A stretch of 64,000 nucleotides of DNA from Rhodopseudomonas sp. BAL398 (GCF_033001325.1 NZ_CP133111.1:2356001-2420000); one strand, 5' to 3'; positions 1 to 9,174 are shown, counted from the stretch's first letter. Notes: generated by a model from the sequence alone, not told the origin. Numbers and translations are program-made.

Positions 1-857
1 AGGTCCTCGAGATGCCGCTGCGCCGTCTTGCCGGCCGGCACCGGCTCGTCGGGATATTGATATTTCAGCTGATCCAGCGAGAACGCTATCCGATCGGCAA
101 AGCGCATGGTTTCGGCGATCGCGTCTGGGGCGTCGCGAAACAGCCGAAGCATCTCTTGCGCCGGCTTGAGGTGGCGCTCGGCATTGGCCTCGAGCCGCTT
201 GCCGATAGTGTCGATACTGGCCTTCTCGCGGATGCAGCTCAGCACGTCCTGCAACGGCCGGCGATCGGGGTGATGATACAGCACCTCGTTGCTGGCCAGC
301 AGCGGCACGCCGGCGGTGACGGCGAGGCGCTGCAGGCGGGCCAGCCGCCGGCGGTCGTCGCCGCGATACAACAGGCTGGCGCCGAGCCAGACCCCGTCGG
401 CGCGGCTTTGCCGCAACTGCGCCAGCACGTCGAGTGCCGCGGTGTTGTCGAAGCGATGCGGCAGCGCCAGCACCAGCAACTGGCCCTCCGCATAGGCCAG
501 CAGATCGGCCAGCGTCAGGTGGCATTCGCCCTTGCCGGCCAGGCGCTTGCCATGGGTCAGCAGCTGGCACAGCCGGCCATAGGCGGCGCGGTCGCGCGGA
601 TAGGCCAGGATGTCCGGCGTGCCGTCGCAAAACACCAGCCGCGACCCGATCAGCAGTTTCGGTTTGGATTGGAGTTCGGGATCGTCGAGCGCCTTGTAGG
701 CGCGGACCACGCCGGCCAGCGTGTTGCGGTCGGCGATGCCGATCGCGGCCAGCCCCAGCACGGCGGCCTCGTGGACATAGTCCTGCGGATGCGAACCACC
801 GCGCAGGAAGGAGAAATTGGTGGTGACGCCGATCTCCGCATAGGCCGGGGCGCTCAT
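1..857 (-). CDS. dnaE2: Error-prone DNA polymerase DnaE2 (ImuC), N-terminal part, cut by the left window edge
   Basis: Reading the minus strand from the ATG at 857 gives a protein beginning MSAPAYAEIGVTTNFSFLRG, followed by a PHP-type N-terminal region containing the family sequence IADRNTLAGVVRA. This is the start of DnaE2/ImuC, the alternative C-family polymerase that carries out SOS-induced translesion synthesis with ImuA and ImuB. About 285 residues are present; the polymerase core lies beyond the left edge. It is the third gene of imuA-imuB-dnaE2, with a gap of about 130 bp after imuB that is filled mostly by a palindromic repeat. Expression is presumably from the LexA-controlled promoter upstream of imuA. 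The longer open frames on the plus strand here are GC-driven shadows. Confidence 0.9.
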   Translation of the reverse strand, partial: MSAPAYAEIGVTTNFSFLRGGSHPQDYVHEAAVLGLAAIGIADRNTLAGVVRAYKALDDPELQSKPKLLIGSRLVFCDGTPDILAYPRDRAAYGRLCQLLTHGKRLAGKGECHLTLADLLAYAEGQLLVLALPHRFDNTAALDVLAQLRQSRADGVWLGASLLYRGDDRRRLARLQRLAVTAGVPLLASNEVLYHHPDRRPLQDVLSCIREKASIDTIGKRLEANAERHLKPAQEMLRLFRDAPDAIAETMRFADRIAFSLDQLKYQYPDEPVPAGKTAQRHLED

Positions 858-888
858 ATAAGCCTCCTCAAATATGAGCAGTTCAATT

Positions 889-974
889 CGTCATTGCGAG
901 CGTAGCGAAGCAATCCAGGGGCTCAGTGCACGACGCTCCTGGATTGCTTCGTCGCTTCGCTCCTCGCAATGACG
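889..974. repeat. Palindromic intergenic repeat, family 1 (copy 1)
   Basis: The outer arms read CGTCATTGCGAG and CTCGCAATGACG, and the inner arms read GAAGCAATCCAG and CTGGATTGCTTC, so the unit can fold into a long hairpin. It lies between imuB and dnaE2. Ten more copies occur in this window, all intergenic. Confidence 0.92.
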
Positions 975-986
975 TTGAGGGAGTGC

Positions 987-2576
987 TCATGCGAACAGCC
1001 CGTGCATGAACCAGTTCGGCTGGCCGGCGGATGCCTCGACCTCGCGGCCGTAGAGGCCGTCGCGATACAGCCAGAACCGCAACCCGGTCTCGTCCTCGAC
1101 GCGGAAGTAATCGCGGGTCAACGCCGCGCCGTCGGCGCGCCACCATTCCATCGCGACGCGCTCGGGGCCTTCGGCGCGCACCACCGCGTGGTGGGCGCGG
1201 CGCCAGCGGAATTGCGCCGGCGGGCCGTCCGGTACCCCGGCGATCACCTGGATCGGCTCCGGATGTTCGAACAGCCGCAGCGGCCGCAGCGGCGGTTCGT
1301 CGGCGATGCGCGCCGGCCACACCGCCTGCGCGGCGGCGGTCAGATGCCGCTGCGCCGACAGCGCCAGCGCGGCGCGCTCCGGAATGTGGGTGTCCTGCGG
1401 CAGATGCACCACGACGCGGCGGGGGCCGAGCCGCGCCGCGAGGCGGTCGAGCAACGCCGCCAGCTCATCATTGTCGTGCACATGGGCGTCGAGATCGCTT
1501 TGCTGCTGCACCACGATCTCGGTGCGGCTGGCGGACAGCCGGATCAGATCGAAGCCGAAGCCGGGATCGAGCGGGTCGGCGATGGCGGCGAGCCGCTCGG
1601 CGAACAGCCGGTCGATCATCGCCGCCTTGGTGACCGGCTGGCCGGTGTCGACCGCGATGGTGCGTACCGCGCCGTCGGTGCGGAAGAAACTGGCCTGCAA
1701 GCGCCGCGCGCCCTTGCCCTGGCGGTCCATCGCGGCGACCAGCATCTGCGCCAGACCAGACAGCGTCGCGACGATCACGCCGTCGGTGGCGATGGGCTCG
1801 GCGAAGCGTTTTTCCACGATGTAGTCCGGCAGCGGCTGGCGCGGCGAGATCGGCGCCTCGCTTTGCCCCAGCGCCTGCTCCAGCCGCGCGGTGAAGGCGG
1901 CGCCGAACCGCGCGGTGATCTCGTGGCGGGCGCGCGACGCGACGTCGCCGATGCTCTTCAACCCGGCGCGGCGCAGCCCGCCGACGATCGCCGCATCGAC
2001 GCCGAGCGCCGCCACCGGCAGCGGCGCCACCGCCATGGCCTCATCGCCATCGGGGACGATATGGCCATGACGCGCGCGGCTAAGGGTGCGGGCGCATACC
2101 GAGGTCGAGGCGATCGCCGCGCTGACCGCAAAGCCCTGCGCGGTCAGCGCCGTGCATAGCATCCGCAGCAGCGCGGCCTCGCCGCCGAACAGATGGGCGC
2201 AGCCGGTGATATCGAGCAGCAAGCCGTCCGGACCATCCAGCGCCACCAGCGGGGTGAAGCGGTCGCACCAATCGGCGATATGATCGCGCGTGCGCGCATC
2301 GGCAGAATCGTCGGCGTCGAACACCTGCAGCTCGGGGCAGATCGCCCGCGCATTGGCGAGCGGCACGCCGATAGCAAGCCCGATCACGGAGGCGGCGTGA
2401 TCCAGCGCCACGACCTGCAGCGCGTTATTGTGTTTGGCGACGACGATCCACGGAGGGCTCGCCGCGCTAACCGGCGCGGCGTTGCCATGCGATTGCAGCC
2501 GCCGCAGGCGGTCGGTCGGCAGGCGCGGCAGCCACAGGCTGAGGATGCGCCGGCGCGTCACGGAAAAGGCACTCAT
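987..2576 (-). CDS. imuB: ImuB, catalytically inactive Y-family polymerase-like protein
   Basis: The 529-residue protein has the Y-family polymerase fold, including the ImuB hallmark region DGLLLDITGCAHLFGGE. It acts as the adaptor linking ImuA and DnaE2 to the replication clamp in SOS mutagenesis. The N-terminal strand reads ILSLWLP where active Y-family polymerases carry a metal-binding Asp, which fits the known loss of polymerase activity in ImuB. I chose the ATG at 2576 (MSAFSVTRRRILSLW); the frame could extend 13 codons upstream, but those codons lie wholly within imuA. The gene overlaps the 3' end of imuA by 110 nt, so translation is probably coupled. Confidence 0.92.
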   Translation of the reverse strand: MSAFSVTRRRILSLWLPRLPTDRLRRLQSHGNAAPVSAASPPWIVVAKHNNALQVVALDHAASVIGLAIGVPLANARAICPELQVFDADDSADARTRDHIADWCDRFTPLVALDGPDGLLLDITGCAHLFGGEAALLRMLCTALTAQGFAVSAAIASTSVCARTLSRARHGHIVPDGDEAMAVAPLPVAALGVDAAIVGGLRRAGLKSIGDVASRARHEITARFGAAFTARLEQALGQSEAPISPRQPLPDYIVEKRFAEPIATDGVIVATLSGLAQMLVAAMDRQGKGARRLQASFFRTDGAVRTIAVDTGQPVTKAAMIDRLFAERLAAIADPLDPGFGFDLIRLSASRTEIVVQQQSDLDAHVHDNDELAALLDRLAARLGPRRVVVHLPQDTHIPERAALALSAQRHLTAAAQAVWPARIADEPPLRPLRLFEHPEPIQVIAGVPDGPPAQFRWRRAHHAVVRAEGPERVAMEWWRADGAALTRDYFRVEDETGLRFWLYRDGLYGREVEASAGQPNWFMHGLFA

Positions 2577-3273
2577 CACACTTCCATTCCATGATCCAGC
2601 GGCCGTTCGGGCCATGACGATTGCGCACCAGCGCGGTCTCCAGCACCGGCGCGCCCCAGATCTGTTGCCAGGGCGGCGTGCCGGGCCGCGGCGGCGAATG
2701 CGCCGCGCGCACGATCCATCGGGTCTCGGCGCTGGACGGCAGCGGCGTCGCCGCCACCCGCAGCACCAGGCCGGTGACGCCGGAGCCGCGCGCCGCCAGC
2801 GTCAGCTTGCGCGAGGCGACCAGATCGAGATGCCGGCTCTCGCCCCAGATCTCGAGCACCACGCAGCCCAGCGCGTCGCAGGCCAGCGCATCGGCGGCGG
2901 CGCGCAGCGCGGCTTCGGCATCGGGCGCGTGCACGGTGACCAGCAGACGCGGATCGAGACCGAGTTCGCCAAAGCCGTTCGGCGACAGCGCGCCGGATTC
3001 GCGCTCGGCGAAATCCTGCCGCACCCATAGCAGCGGCCGCGTGCCGATCCGCCGCGCCAGGCCGGCGACGAAGCCGGTCGCCGCCGCGCCATGCCGGCCG
3101 GCCTCGGCGAACACCTCGTGCAGCGCGCCCCGCGCCAGCCCGCCCTGCAGCGCGGCATCGGCCTCGGCATGGCCCAGCGCCACCCGGCGCAGCTGCTGCG
3201 CCTCGCTGTTGCTCTCGATCCGCTCAATATCGCCGCGCAAATCCGCAAGCGCGCTCAGGCGTGCGCTCATCAT
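2467..3273 (-). CDS. imuA: ImuA, RecA-like SOS mutagenesis protein
   Basis: The 268-residue protein belongs to the ImuA family (RecA/SulA-related), with the typical central sequence TRPLLWVRQD and the EIWGESRHLDL region. It is required with ImuB and DnaE2 for damage-induced mutagenesis, probably by modulating RecA. The start at 3273 is preceded by AAGGAG with a 7-nt spacer. An ATG ten codons further upstream lacks such a site. The first gene of the operon, it has a LexA-type box 62 bp upstream of the start. The C-terminal tail, which overlaps imuB, is Pro/Ala-rich and low in complexity, probably because it is constrained by the second reading frame. Confidence 0.9.
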   Translation of the reverse strand: MMSARLSALADLRGDIERIESNSEAQQLRRVALGHAEADAALQGGLARGALHEVFAEAGRHGAAATGFVAGLARRIGTRPLLWVRQDFAERESGALSPNGFGELGLDPRLLVTVHAPDAEAALRAAADALACDALGCVVLEIWGESRHLDLVASRKLTLAARGSGVTGLVLRVAATPLPSSAETRWIVRAAHSPPRPGTPPWQQIWGAPVLETALVRNRHGPNGRWIMEWKCDECLFRDAPAHPQPVAAAPADRPPAAAAIAWQRRAG

Positions 3274-3334
3274 GCGCCGCTCCTTTGAATTGTCTGCCGT
3301 CACAGGTTTGGGTGAACCTGCTTCCGGCTCATTT

Positions 3335-3349
3335 GTTCATGGTATGTTC
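3335..3349 (-). promoter_or_regulatory. LexA-type SOS box of imuA-imuB-dnaE2
   Basis: The minus strand reads GAACATACCATGAAC, a direct repeat GAAC-N7-GAAC. That is the established alphaproteobacterial LexA operator. It lies 62 bp upstream of the imuA start codon, as expected for a repressed SOS promoter. Confidence 0.9.
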
Positions 3350-3496
3350 TAATATAAAGCTAACCCCGGCCGCAGAGTCAATCGGCATCGCGAGCCAGAT
3401 TTTTTGCCGAGCTGAATCAACATCTTCGCCCTGGCGCGCGGCGCCGCGCGATCGCCCGCGGCTTGCTGGCGGCGGCCAAGCCCGGCATAAAGCGCC

Positions 3497-4774
3497 ATGA
3501 CTGACCAACGCCAATTGCTGCGCGCGATGTTCGACGCCGCCGTCGCCGCCGCGCATCCCGACCATGTGCTCGGCCCGCATCTGCCCCCGGCGCCGCGCGG
3601 CCGGGTGATCTGCCTCGCCGCCGGCAAGGGCGCCGCCGCGATGGCGGCCGCCGCCGAACGGCATTATCTCGACGATCTCGGGCTCGAACCATCGCGGCTG
3701 GTCGGCATCGCCACCACCCGCCATGGCCATCGCGTGCCGACCCGGCGTATTGAGGTGATCGAGGCCGGCCATCCGGTGCCGGATGCGGCCGGATTGCGCG
3801 GCGCCGAAGCCAGCCTGGCGCTGGCGCAGGAAGCCGGCGCCGACGATCTGCTGCTGGTGCTGCTGTCAGGCGGCGGCTCGGCAAACTGGATCGCGCCGGT
3901 CGCGGGCGTGTCCTTCGCGCAGAAGCAGGAGTTGACGAAGGCGCTGCTGCGCTCCGGCGCGCCGATCGGCGAGGTCAACACCGTGCGCAAACATCTGTCG
4001 CGGATCAAGGGCGGTCGGCTCGCCCGCGCCGGCCAGCGCGCCGAGATCGTCACCCTGGCGATCTCCGACGTGCCGCGCGACGAGCCCTCGGCAATCGCCT
4101 CCGGCCCGACCGTGCCGGATCCCACCACGCTGGAGGATGCCCGCGCCATCGTGGCGCATTACGGATTGTACGTCGACGACGCGATCCGCCGCGCGCTCGA
4201 CGATCCCGGCAATGAAAGCTGCAAGCCCGGCGACGCCGCCTTCGCCCGCGCGCGGTTCGAACTGATCGCGCGGCCGCGACAATCGCTCGATGCCGCGATC
4301 AAGCTGGCCTGCGACGCCGGCTACACCATCGTCGATCTCGGCGCCGATCTCGAAGGCGAGGCCCGCGATGTCGCCGCCGCGCACGCCCGGATCGCGCTGC
4401 AGGCGCGCGCCGACGGCCAGCGGCTGGCGATCATGTCGGGCGGCGAGCTAACGGTGACGGTGCGTGGCACCGGCCACGGCGGCCCCAATCAGGAATATGC
4501 GCTGGCGCTGGCGATGCATCTGAAGGACACGCCCGGAATCGCCGCGCTGGCCGCCGACACCGACGGCGCCGATGGCGGCGCCGGCAGCGCCAGCGATCCG
4601 GCCGGCGCCATCATCGACGACGCGACATTTGCGAAAATCAATTCGCTCGGCCTCGACCCCGCCGCCCATCTCGCCAATAACGACGCCACCGCATTCTTCG
4701 CCGCCACCGGCGATCTTTTGCTCAGCGGACCGACGCTGACCAATGTCAACGATATCAGGGTGATTTTGATTTGA
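3497..4774 (+). CDS. Glycerate 2-kinase / MOFRL-family protein (GckA/TtuD type)
   Basis: The 425-residue protein matches type-2 glycerate kinases (DUF4147 N-terminal domain plus C-terminal MOFRL domain). Visible signatures are AGKGAAAMA near residue 40, LLSGGGSANW near 130, the KHLSRIKGG segment near 170 and the C-terminal MSGGELTVTVRGTGHGGPNQE and DTDGADGGAG motifs. Members phosphorylate glycerate to 2-phosphoglycerate; older annotations call them hydroxypyruvate reductase TtuD. The gene is transcribed alone and diverges from imuA. The product would join glyoxylate or tartrate-derived glycerate to central metabolism, and could also serve the tetronate genes at the far end of the window, although nothing links them directly. 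Confidence 0.9.
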   Translation: MTDQRQLLRAMFDAAVAAAHPDHVLGPHLPPAPRGRVICLAAGKGAAAMAAAAERHYLDDLGLEPSRLVGIATTRHGHRVPTRRIEVIEAGHPVPDAAGLRGAEASLALAQEAGADDLLLVLLSGGGSANWIAPVAGVSFAQKQELTKALLRSGAPIGEVNTVRKHLSRIKGGRLARAGQRAEIVTLAISDVPRDEPSAIASGPTVPDPTTLEDARAIVAHYGLYVDDAIRRALDDPGNESCKPGDAAFARARFELIARPRQSLDAAIKLACDAGYTIVDLGADLEGEARDVAAAHARIALQARADGQRLAIMSGGELTVTVRGTGHGGPNQEYALALAMHLKDTPGIAALAADTDGADGGAGSASDPAGAIIDDATFAKINSLGLDPAAHLANNDATAFFAATGDLLLSGPTLTNVNDIRVILI

Positions 4775-4840
4775 TGGCCGGTGCCGCTGCGAAACATGCG
4801 TGCCCCGCTGTGGCGGCAATGAAGCGCTTTGCCTGACAGC

Positions 4841-4900
4841 GAAGCGGGGTCCCGGTTCTGCGGAGCAGCACTACGTGCTGCACCGCGCCCGGGACACGGT
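4841..4900. repeat. Palindromic intergenic repeat, family 3 (GGTCCCGG...CCGGGACA)
   Basis: The segment holds GGGGTCCCGG, then GCAGCACTACGTGCTGC (itself palindromic), then CGCCCGGGACA. The same arrangement recurs twice near 30.2-30.4 kb. It lies between the convergent ends of the glycerate kinase and adenylate cyclase genes and may act as a bidirectional 3' mRNA hairpin. Confidence 0.75.
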
Positions 4901-4966
4901 GGTTGGGCAGCTGCGATGAGGCACGCTGCGTCGCGCGCCGGCCTTGGCTTGCAATAACAAGCGCCG

Positions 4967-6544
4967 CTACACCGCCGGCTTCGGCTGGCTGCGCTCCAGC
5001 GACGACAAGGCCTTCTGCAGCACCGAGCGCACGCGTTCGCTGTCGGCCGGGGTCACGGCCGCGGGATCGAGATAGAAATCCAGCCCCGGTATCCGCTCCA
5101 TCACCACCTCGCCTTCGCCCGATGAGCTGTCGATCAGCGCGTCGACCGAATACGGCACCACCTCGCGGCTGATGCCCTTCATGGTGATCGACGGCAGCGT
5201 GTGCGCGGCGATCACGTCGTTGACCAGCGCGAAGGTCTCGTAGCTGATGACGATGCCGCCCGGCTCGGCGATCGATTGCAGCCGTGCCGCGAGGTTGGCC
5301 TCGGCGCCGATGATGGTGTAGTCCATCCGGTCGGCGCTGCCGAAATTGCCGACATTGCAATAGCCGGAATTGATGCCGATCCGCGCCCGGAACGGCTGTT
5401 CGATCCCGGCCGCGCGCCATTTCGCATTGAGCTCGGCGAGCCGGCGCTGCATCGCCCAGGCCATCCGCAGGCAGGCCTGCGCGTCGGCGCGGTCGCCGTT
5501 GGTTTCCGGATCGCCGAAGAAGATCAGCATCGCATCGCCGATGAATTTGTCGATGGTGCCGCCATGCTGATGGGCGATCGCCGACATTTCGGTGAAATAT
5601 TCGTTGAGCAGCTGGGTGATCAGTTCCGGCTGCAGGCGCTCGGTGGTGGCGGTGAAATTCTGAATGTCGGAAAAGAAGATCGTCAGCTTCTTGCGCTCGG
5701 TATTGATGGTGACGTCCTTCTGGCCGCTGAAGATGCTCTTGTAGACCTGCGGCGAGATGTAGCGCGAGATCTTCATCGACAGCGCCGCCAGGAAATCATT
5801 GTTGGTTTCGAGCTCCTTGTTCATCGCCACGATGCGCCGGGCCTGACGCCGCTGCATCCCTAAGAACGAGATGCCGCTGATCGCGGCGAACACGAAGTAA
5901 GCCAGCAGATATTTGAACGAAAACAGGTTGGCGGCGATCGGCTGGGTGACCGTGACCTCCTGGATGCCGCGCACGTCGCCGACCTTCCAGTCCCGCTTCG
6001 GGCTCTCGGGATGGACGTTGTGACACGCGACGCAGGCCTGGCCCATCACCACCGGCGCGACCAGCCGGACGCTGTCGGAGAGCAGCGACGTCGAGGTGTC
6101 GACAATGTCCTGGCTGGCGTCCTTGCGCAGGCTGTCGAGCGCGCCGCGCTCGAACGCGTCCAGCTGATGCGGCTTGCGGTTGGCAAAGGGGAAATCGGAC
6201 ACGAAGCGATAGCTGATATTGGCCTGCTGCGCGCCGATCACCTTGCCGAGCTCGAGCGACAGCGTGGCCGGAATCGGAATAGCGCCCGGGACGCTCTCGT
6301 AATCATGGATCACCTTGACCGATTCCGGGTGAGCCAGCACCCGTCCAACCACGTTGCTGGCGTAATAGCCGCGAACGCTGGTGATGATGGAATTGAGATC
6401 GGCGGCCTGCCGGCGCAGCCCCACCTCGGCCAGATTGGTGAGATCGAGCCACACCGCCAGCGGCAACGCCAGCAGCAGGACGACGATCAGAAACCCGGTC
6501 AACCATCCACGGGCGCGAAGATTCTCGGGATTTACGTTGTTCAT
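4967..6544 (-). CDS. Class III adenylate/guanylate cyclase with a c-type haem sensor domain (Tll0287/DUF3365-like)
   Basis: The 525-residue membrane protein has an N-terminal anchor (residues 14-34), a predicted periplasmic domain of the DUF3365/Tll0287-like type (about 40-205) carrying a CVACH haem-c motif at 171-175, a second membrane helix (about 211-230) and a class III cyclase domain (about 280-450). The catalytic domain keeps two metal-binding aspartates (FFSDIQNFT, D293; FIGDAML, D337), the IDKFIGD lysine and the N-x3-R pair in NLAARLQ. It probably makes cAMP in response to redox state or a gas bound at the haem. It is monocistronic, ends facing the glycerate kinase, and has no adjacent cAMP effector. 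The choice of ATP over GTP is inferred from the Lys and Asp pattern. Confidence 0.88.
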   Translation of the reverse strand: MNNVNPENLRARGWLTGFLIVVLLLALPLAVWLDLTNLAEVGLRRQAADLNSIITSVRGYYASNVVGRVLAHPESVKVIHDYESVPGAIPIPATLSLELGKVIGAQQANISYRFVSDFPFANRKPHQLDAFERGALDSLRKDASQDIVDTSTSLLSDSVRLVAPVVMGQACVACHNVHPESPKRDWKVGDVRGIQEVTVTQPIAANLFSFKYLLAYFVFAAISGISFLGMQRRQARRIVAMNKELETNNDFLAALSMKISRYISPQVYKSIFSGQKDVTINTERKKLTIFFSDIQNFTATTERLQPELITQLLNEYFTEMSAIAHQHGGTIDKFIGDAMLIFFGDPETNGDRADAQACLRMAWAMQRRLAELNAKWRAAGIEQPFRARIGINSGYCNVGNFGSADRMDYTIIGAEANLAARLQSIAEPGGIVISYETFALVNDVIAAHTLPSITMKGISREVVPYSVDALIDSSSGEGEVVMERIPGLDFYLDPAAVTPADSERVRSVLQKALSSLERSQPKPAV

Positions 6545-6774
6545 CTGCCGCTATGCTCACGCTGATGGGGTCGGACCGGGTCGGAACCTAAAGCGGGAGC
6601 CGCTCGAAGGGAAGTTTGGCGGTACCGACACACAGCCGGCGCGGGCGATCGAAGGCGCCGACGGCCCCCGGACCGTGTCGGATCCGCAGACAGCACCATC
6701 GATTGGTGGCAGGACGATCAAAATGCTATCGGCGCTTGTGGGCCAATGCCGGACCGTCGCCGGGGCGACACCCC

Positions 6775-7386
6775 TCACTTCCCCGCGGGAGTCGCGGGAG
6801 CCGTGGGAGTCTTGTCAGGAGTTTTGCCGACCGTCTTCACCGGCCGGCCCTGGGTGATGAAGGCGTAATGGCCGCTGGCGATGCTGCCGATCATCAGCGC
6901 CTCGACCACCGGCTCGGCGATCTCGCCCGACGCCGCCCAGTCGACGACGAAATTGGCGCCGGTGCCGCCGCGGATATCGGTGGAGGCGACATAGGCCTCG
7001 ATGGTCGAAAACGGCTTCAGCGCCACCGGCGCCTTGAGAAAGCTCTCGACCAATTGCCCCGCGGTGTCGAAATAGGCGATCCGCCGGATCACCAGCGGCA
7101 TAGTCTCCGAAGCGTTATGTACGCTCAGCGTCACCGAGAAATCGGCGCGCAGTTTGCCCTTGCTCATCGAGACGCTCGAATAGGCCGGCACGTAGAACGA
7201 TCCCGTCACGCCGAGCGGCGGCGCCGGCATGGCGGTCAGCGAGGCGGCGAAATTCTGCGCGATGTCGAGCGGCTCGGCGACGGCGGGCGGCGTCGCCAGC
7301 AGACAAATCAGGCCCAGCGCGGCCACAGCGGCGCGACTACGGCGGATCGCTCGGCGGCGCGGTGCAATTAGGTCTTTGATCGGCAT
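6775..7386 (-). CDS. Secreted DUF3124 protein of unknown function
   Basis: The 203-residue protein has a twin-arginine-containing basic N-terminus (RRRAIRRSRAA), a hydrophobic stretch ending AVAEP that looks like a signal peptide (cleavage near residue 38), and a DUF3124 domain (SFYVPAYSSVSM to FVVDWAA, about residues 60-150). The tail is rich in Thr, Pro and Lys. No catalytic motif is visible and the biochemical role of DUF3124 is unknown. It diverges from the Kef-type antiporter with a 63-bp gap, so the two probably share a promoter region. About 230 bp between this gene and the cyclase contain no recognisable element. Confidence 0.75.
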   Translation of the reverse strand: MPIKDLIAPRRRAIRRSRAAVAALGLICLLATPPAVAEPLDIAQNFAASLTAMPAPPLGVTGSFYVPAYSSVSMSKGKLRADFSVTLSVHNASETMPLVIRRIAYFDTAGQLVESFLKAPVALKPFSTIEAYVASTDIRGGTGANFVVDWAASGEIAEPVVEALMIGSIASGHYAFITQGRPVKTVGKTPDKTPTAPATPAGK

Positions 7387-7449
7387 GGCCCCACCTTATA
7401 GTCTGCAAAAACGTCTGCGAATCTTGGGATACGACAACGGTTTTGGTGC

Positions 7450-9174
7450 ATGCACGAGCTTATTGCCGACATCACATTATGCATCCTGTTCGCCTGGATG
7501 CTCGGGCTGTTGGCACATTTCTTTCGACAACCACTGATCCTCGCCTACCTTATCGCCGGCTTCGCGATCGGTCCATTCGGCCTTGGATTGATCAAGTCGC
7601 AGGATTCGATCGCGGTGATTTCCGAACTCGGCCTGATCTTCATGCTGTTCATGATCGGGCTGGAGATCGACCTCAAGAAGATCGTGCGGGCCGGCAGCGT
7701 GATCCTGGTCGCCGCCGGCGGCCAGCTGGTCGGCGGCTGCCTGCTCGGCGCGCTGTTCTTCTCGGCGATCGGCATGTCGTTCAACGGCGCCGGCTTCGAC
7801 GCGGTCTATCTGTGCGTCGCCTGCGCACTGTCCTCCACGGTGATCATCGTCAAGGTGTTGTACGAAAAGCGCGAACTCGACACCCTGCCCGGCCGCATCA
7901 CGCTCGGCATTTTGGTGCTGCAGGATATTTTCGCGATCCTGTTCCTGGCGGTGCAGCCCAGCCTCGCCGACCTGCAGATCGCCGTATTCCTGCTGTCGAT
8001 CGGCCGGGTGGTGGTGCTGGTGGCGACCGCGCTGGTGCTGTCGCGCTACGTGCTGCCGCGCCTGTTCCACCGCATCGCCCGCACCCCCGAACTGGTGCTG
8101 CTGGGCGCGCTGGCCTGGTGCTTTTTGATCGGCGAGATCGCCGAGCGGCTGCATCTGTCGCGCGAAATGGGCTCGCTGGTGGCCGGGGTGTCGCTGTCGA
8201 CCTTTCCCTACGCGCTCGACGTCACCGCCAAGGTCACGACGCTGCGCGACTTCTTCATCACGCTGTTCTTCGTGGCGCTCGGCATGACCATCCCGATTCC
8301 GAACGGCTCGGTGATCGGGCTGGCGCTGGCGATCGCCGCTTTCACCATCGTCAGCCGGGTGCTGACCACCTTCGTGCCGCTCTATCTGATGAAACAGGGG
8401 CTGCGCGCCAGCCTGCTGCCCGCGCTCAACCTGGCGCAGATCAGTGAGTTTTCGCTGGTGGTGATCCAGACCGGCATCGTCGCCGGCCACATCACCACCC
8501 AGACCGCCAGTGCGGCGTCATTCGCCTTCGTGATCCTCGCCGTGCTGTCGACCTTCGCGATGGTGCGCAGCGACCAGATCACCCGGCTGGCGATCGGCGG
8601 CCTGAAGCGGATCGGGCTGCGCGATCTCGACCATGCCGCCACCGCCGAAGCCGGCCATGAGTCCGGCCACGCCGCGCGCCGCATCGTCATTCTCGGCTTC
8701 TTCCGCGCCGCCAGCGCGCTGCTCAGCGAGATCGAACGCCAGAACGAGGAATTGCTGAAGCAGATCACCGTCATCGACTTCAACCCGAACGTATTCCGGA
8801 CGCTGCTGCAGCGCGGCGTGCATGTGATCTATGGCGACATCAGCAGCGTCGATACGCTGCTGCATGCCGGCGTCGCCAATGCCGAGATTATCATTCTCAG
8901 CGTGCCGGATGCGCTGCTCAAGGGCGCCAGCAACGAGAAGCTGGTGCGCCATGTCCGCAGCCTCAATCCGACCGCGCGGATTGTCGCCACCGCCGAGCTG
9001 CTGTCGGATGTCGGCGACCTCTACGCCGCCGGCGCCGACTACGTCACGGTGACGCGGATCACCGACGCCCATGAATTGTACACGGTGATCGACGCCGCCG
9101 ATCAGGGCCTGCTCGACGACAAGCGCGCCGAACTCGACGCCCGCTTAAGCGAACGGCGCGAGGTTTTGCCATAG
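7450..9174 (+). CDS. Kef-type cation:proton antiporter (CPA2) with C-terminal TrkA-N domain
   Basis: The 574-residue protein has a CPA2 exchanger domain of about a dozen membrane helices (residues 5-390; GLIFMLFMIGLEIDL is the conserved helix) and a cytoplasmic TrkA-N/RCK domain (about 410-545). It probably exports K+ (or Na+) for H+ in the inner membrane under nucleotide or thiol control. The usual GxGxxG loop of the RCK domain reads GFFRAA, although the strand-end acid (VIDFNP) is kept, so nucleotide binding may be altered. No KefF/KefG partner is encoded nearby. The stop codon overlaps the end of a repeat element. Confidence 0.88.
   Translation: MHELIADITLCILFAWMLGLLAHFFRQPLILAYLIAGFAIGPFGLGLIKSQDSIAVISELGLIFMLFMIGLEIDLKKIVRAGSVILVAAGGQLVGGCLLGALFFSAIGMSFNGAGFDAVYLCVACALSSTVIIVKVLYEKRELDTLPGRITLGILVLQDIFAILFLAVQPSLADLQIAVFLLSIGRVVVLVATALVLSRYVLPRLFHRIARTPELVLLGALAWCFLIGEIAERLHLSREMGSLVAGVSLSTFPYALDVTAKVTTLRDFFITLFFVALGMTIPIPNGSVIGLALAIAAFTIVSRVLTTFVPLYLMKQGLRASLLPALNLAQISEFSLVVIQTGIVAGHITTQTASAASFAFVILAVLSTFAMVRSDQITRLAIGGLKRIGLRDLDHAATAEAGHESGHAARRIVILGFFRAASALLSEIERQNEELLKQITVIDFNPNVFRTLLQRGVHVIYGDISSVDTLLHAGVANAEIIILSVPDALLKGASNEKLVRHVRSLNPTARIVATAELLSDVGDLYAAGADYVTVTRITDAHELYTVIDAADQGLLDDKRAELDARLSERREVLP

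Noticed and set aside
12-905. Plus-strand 297-codon ORF at the left edge
   Set aside because: It lies antisense to dnaE2, whose product is clearly recognisable; high GC keeps the opposite frame open.
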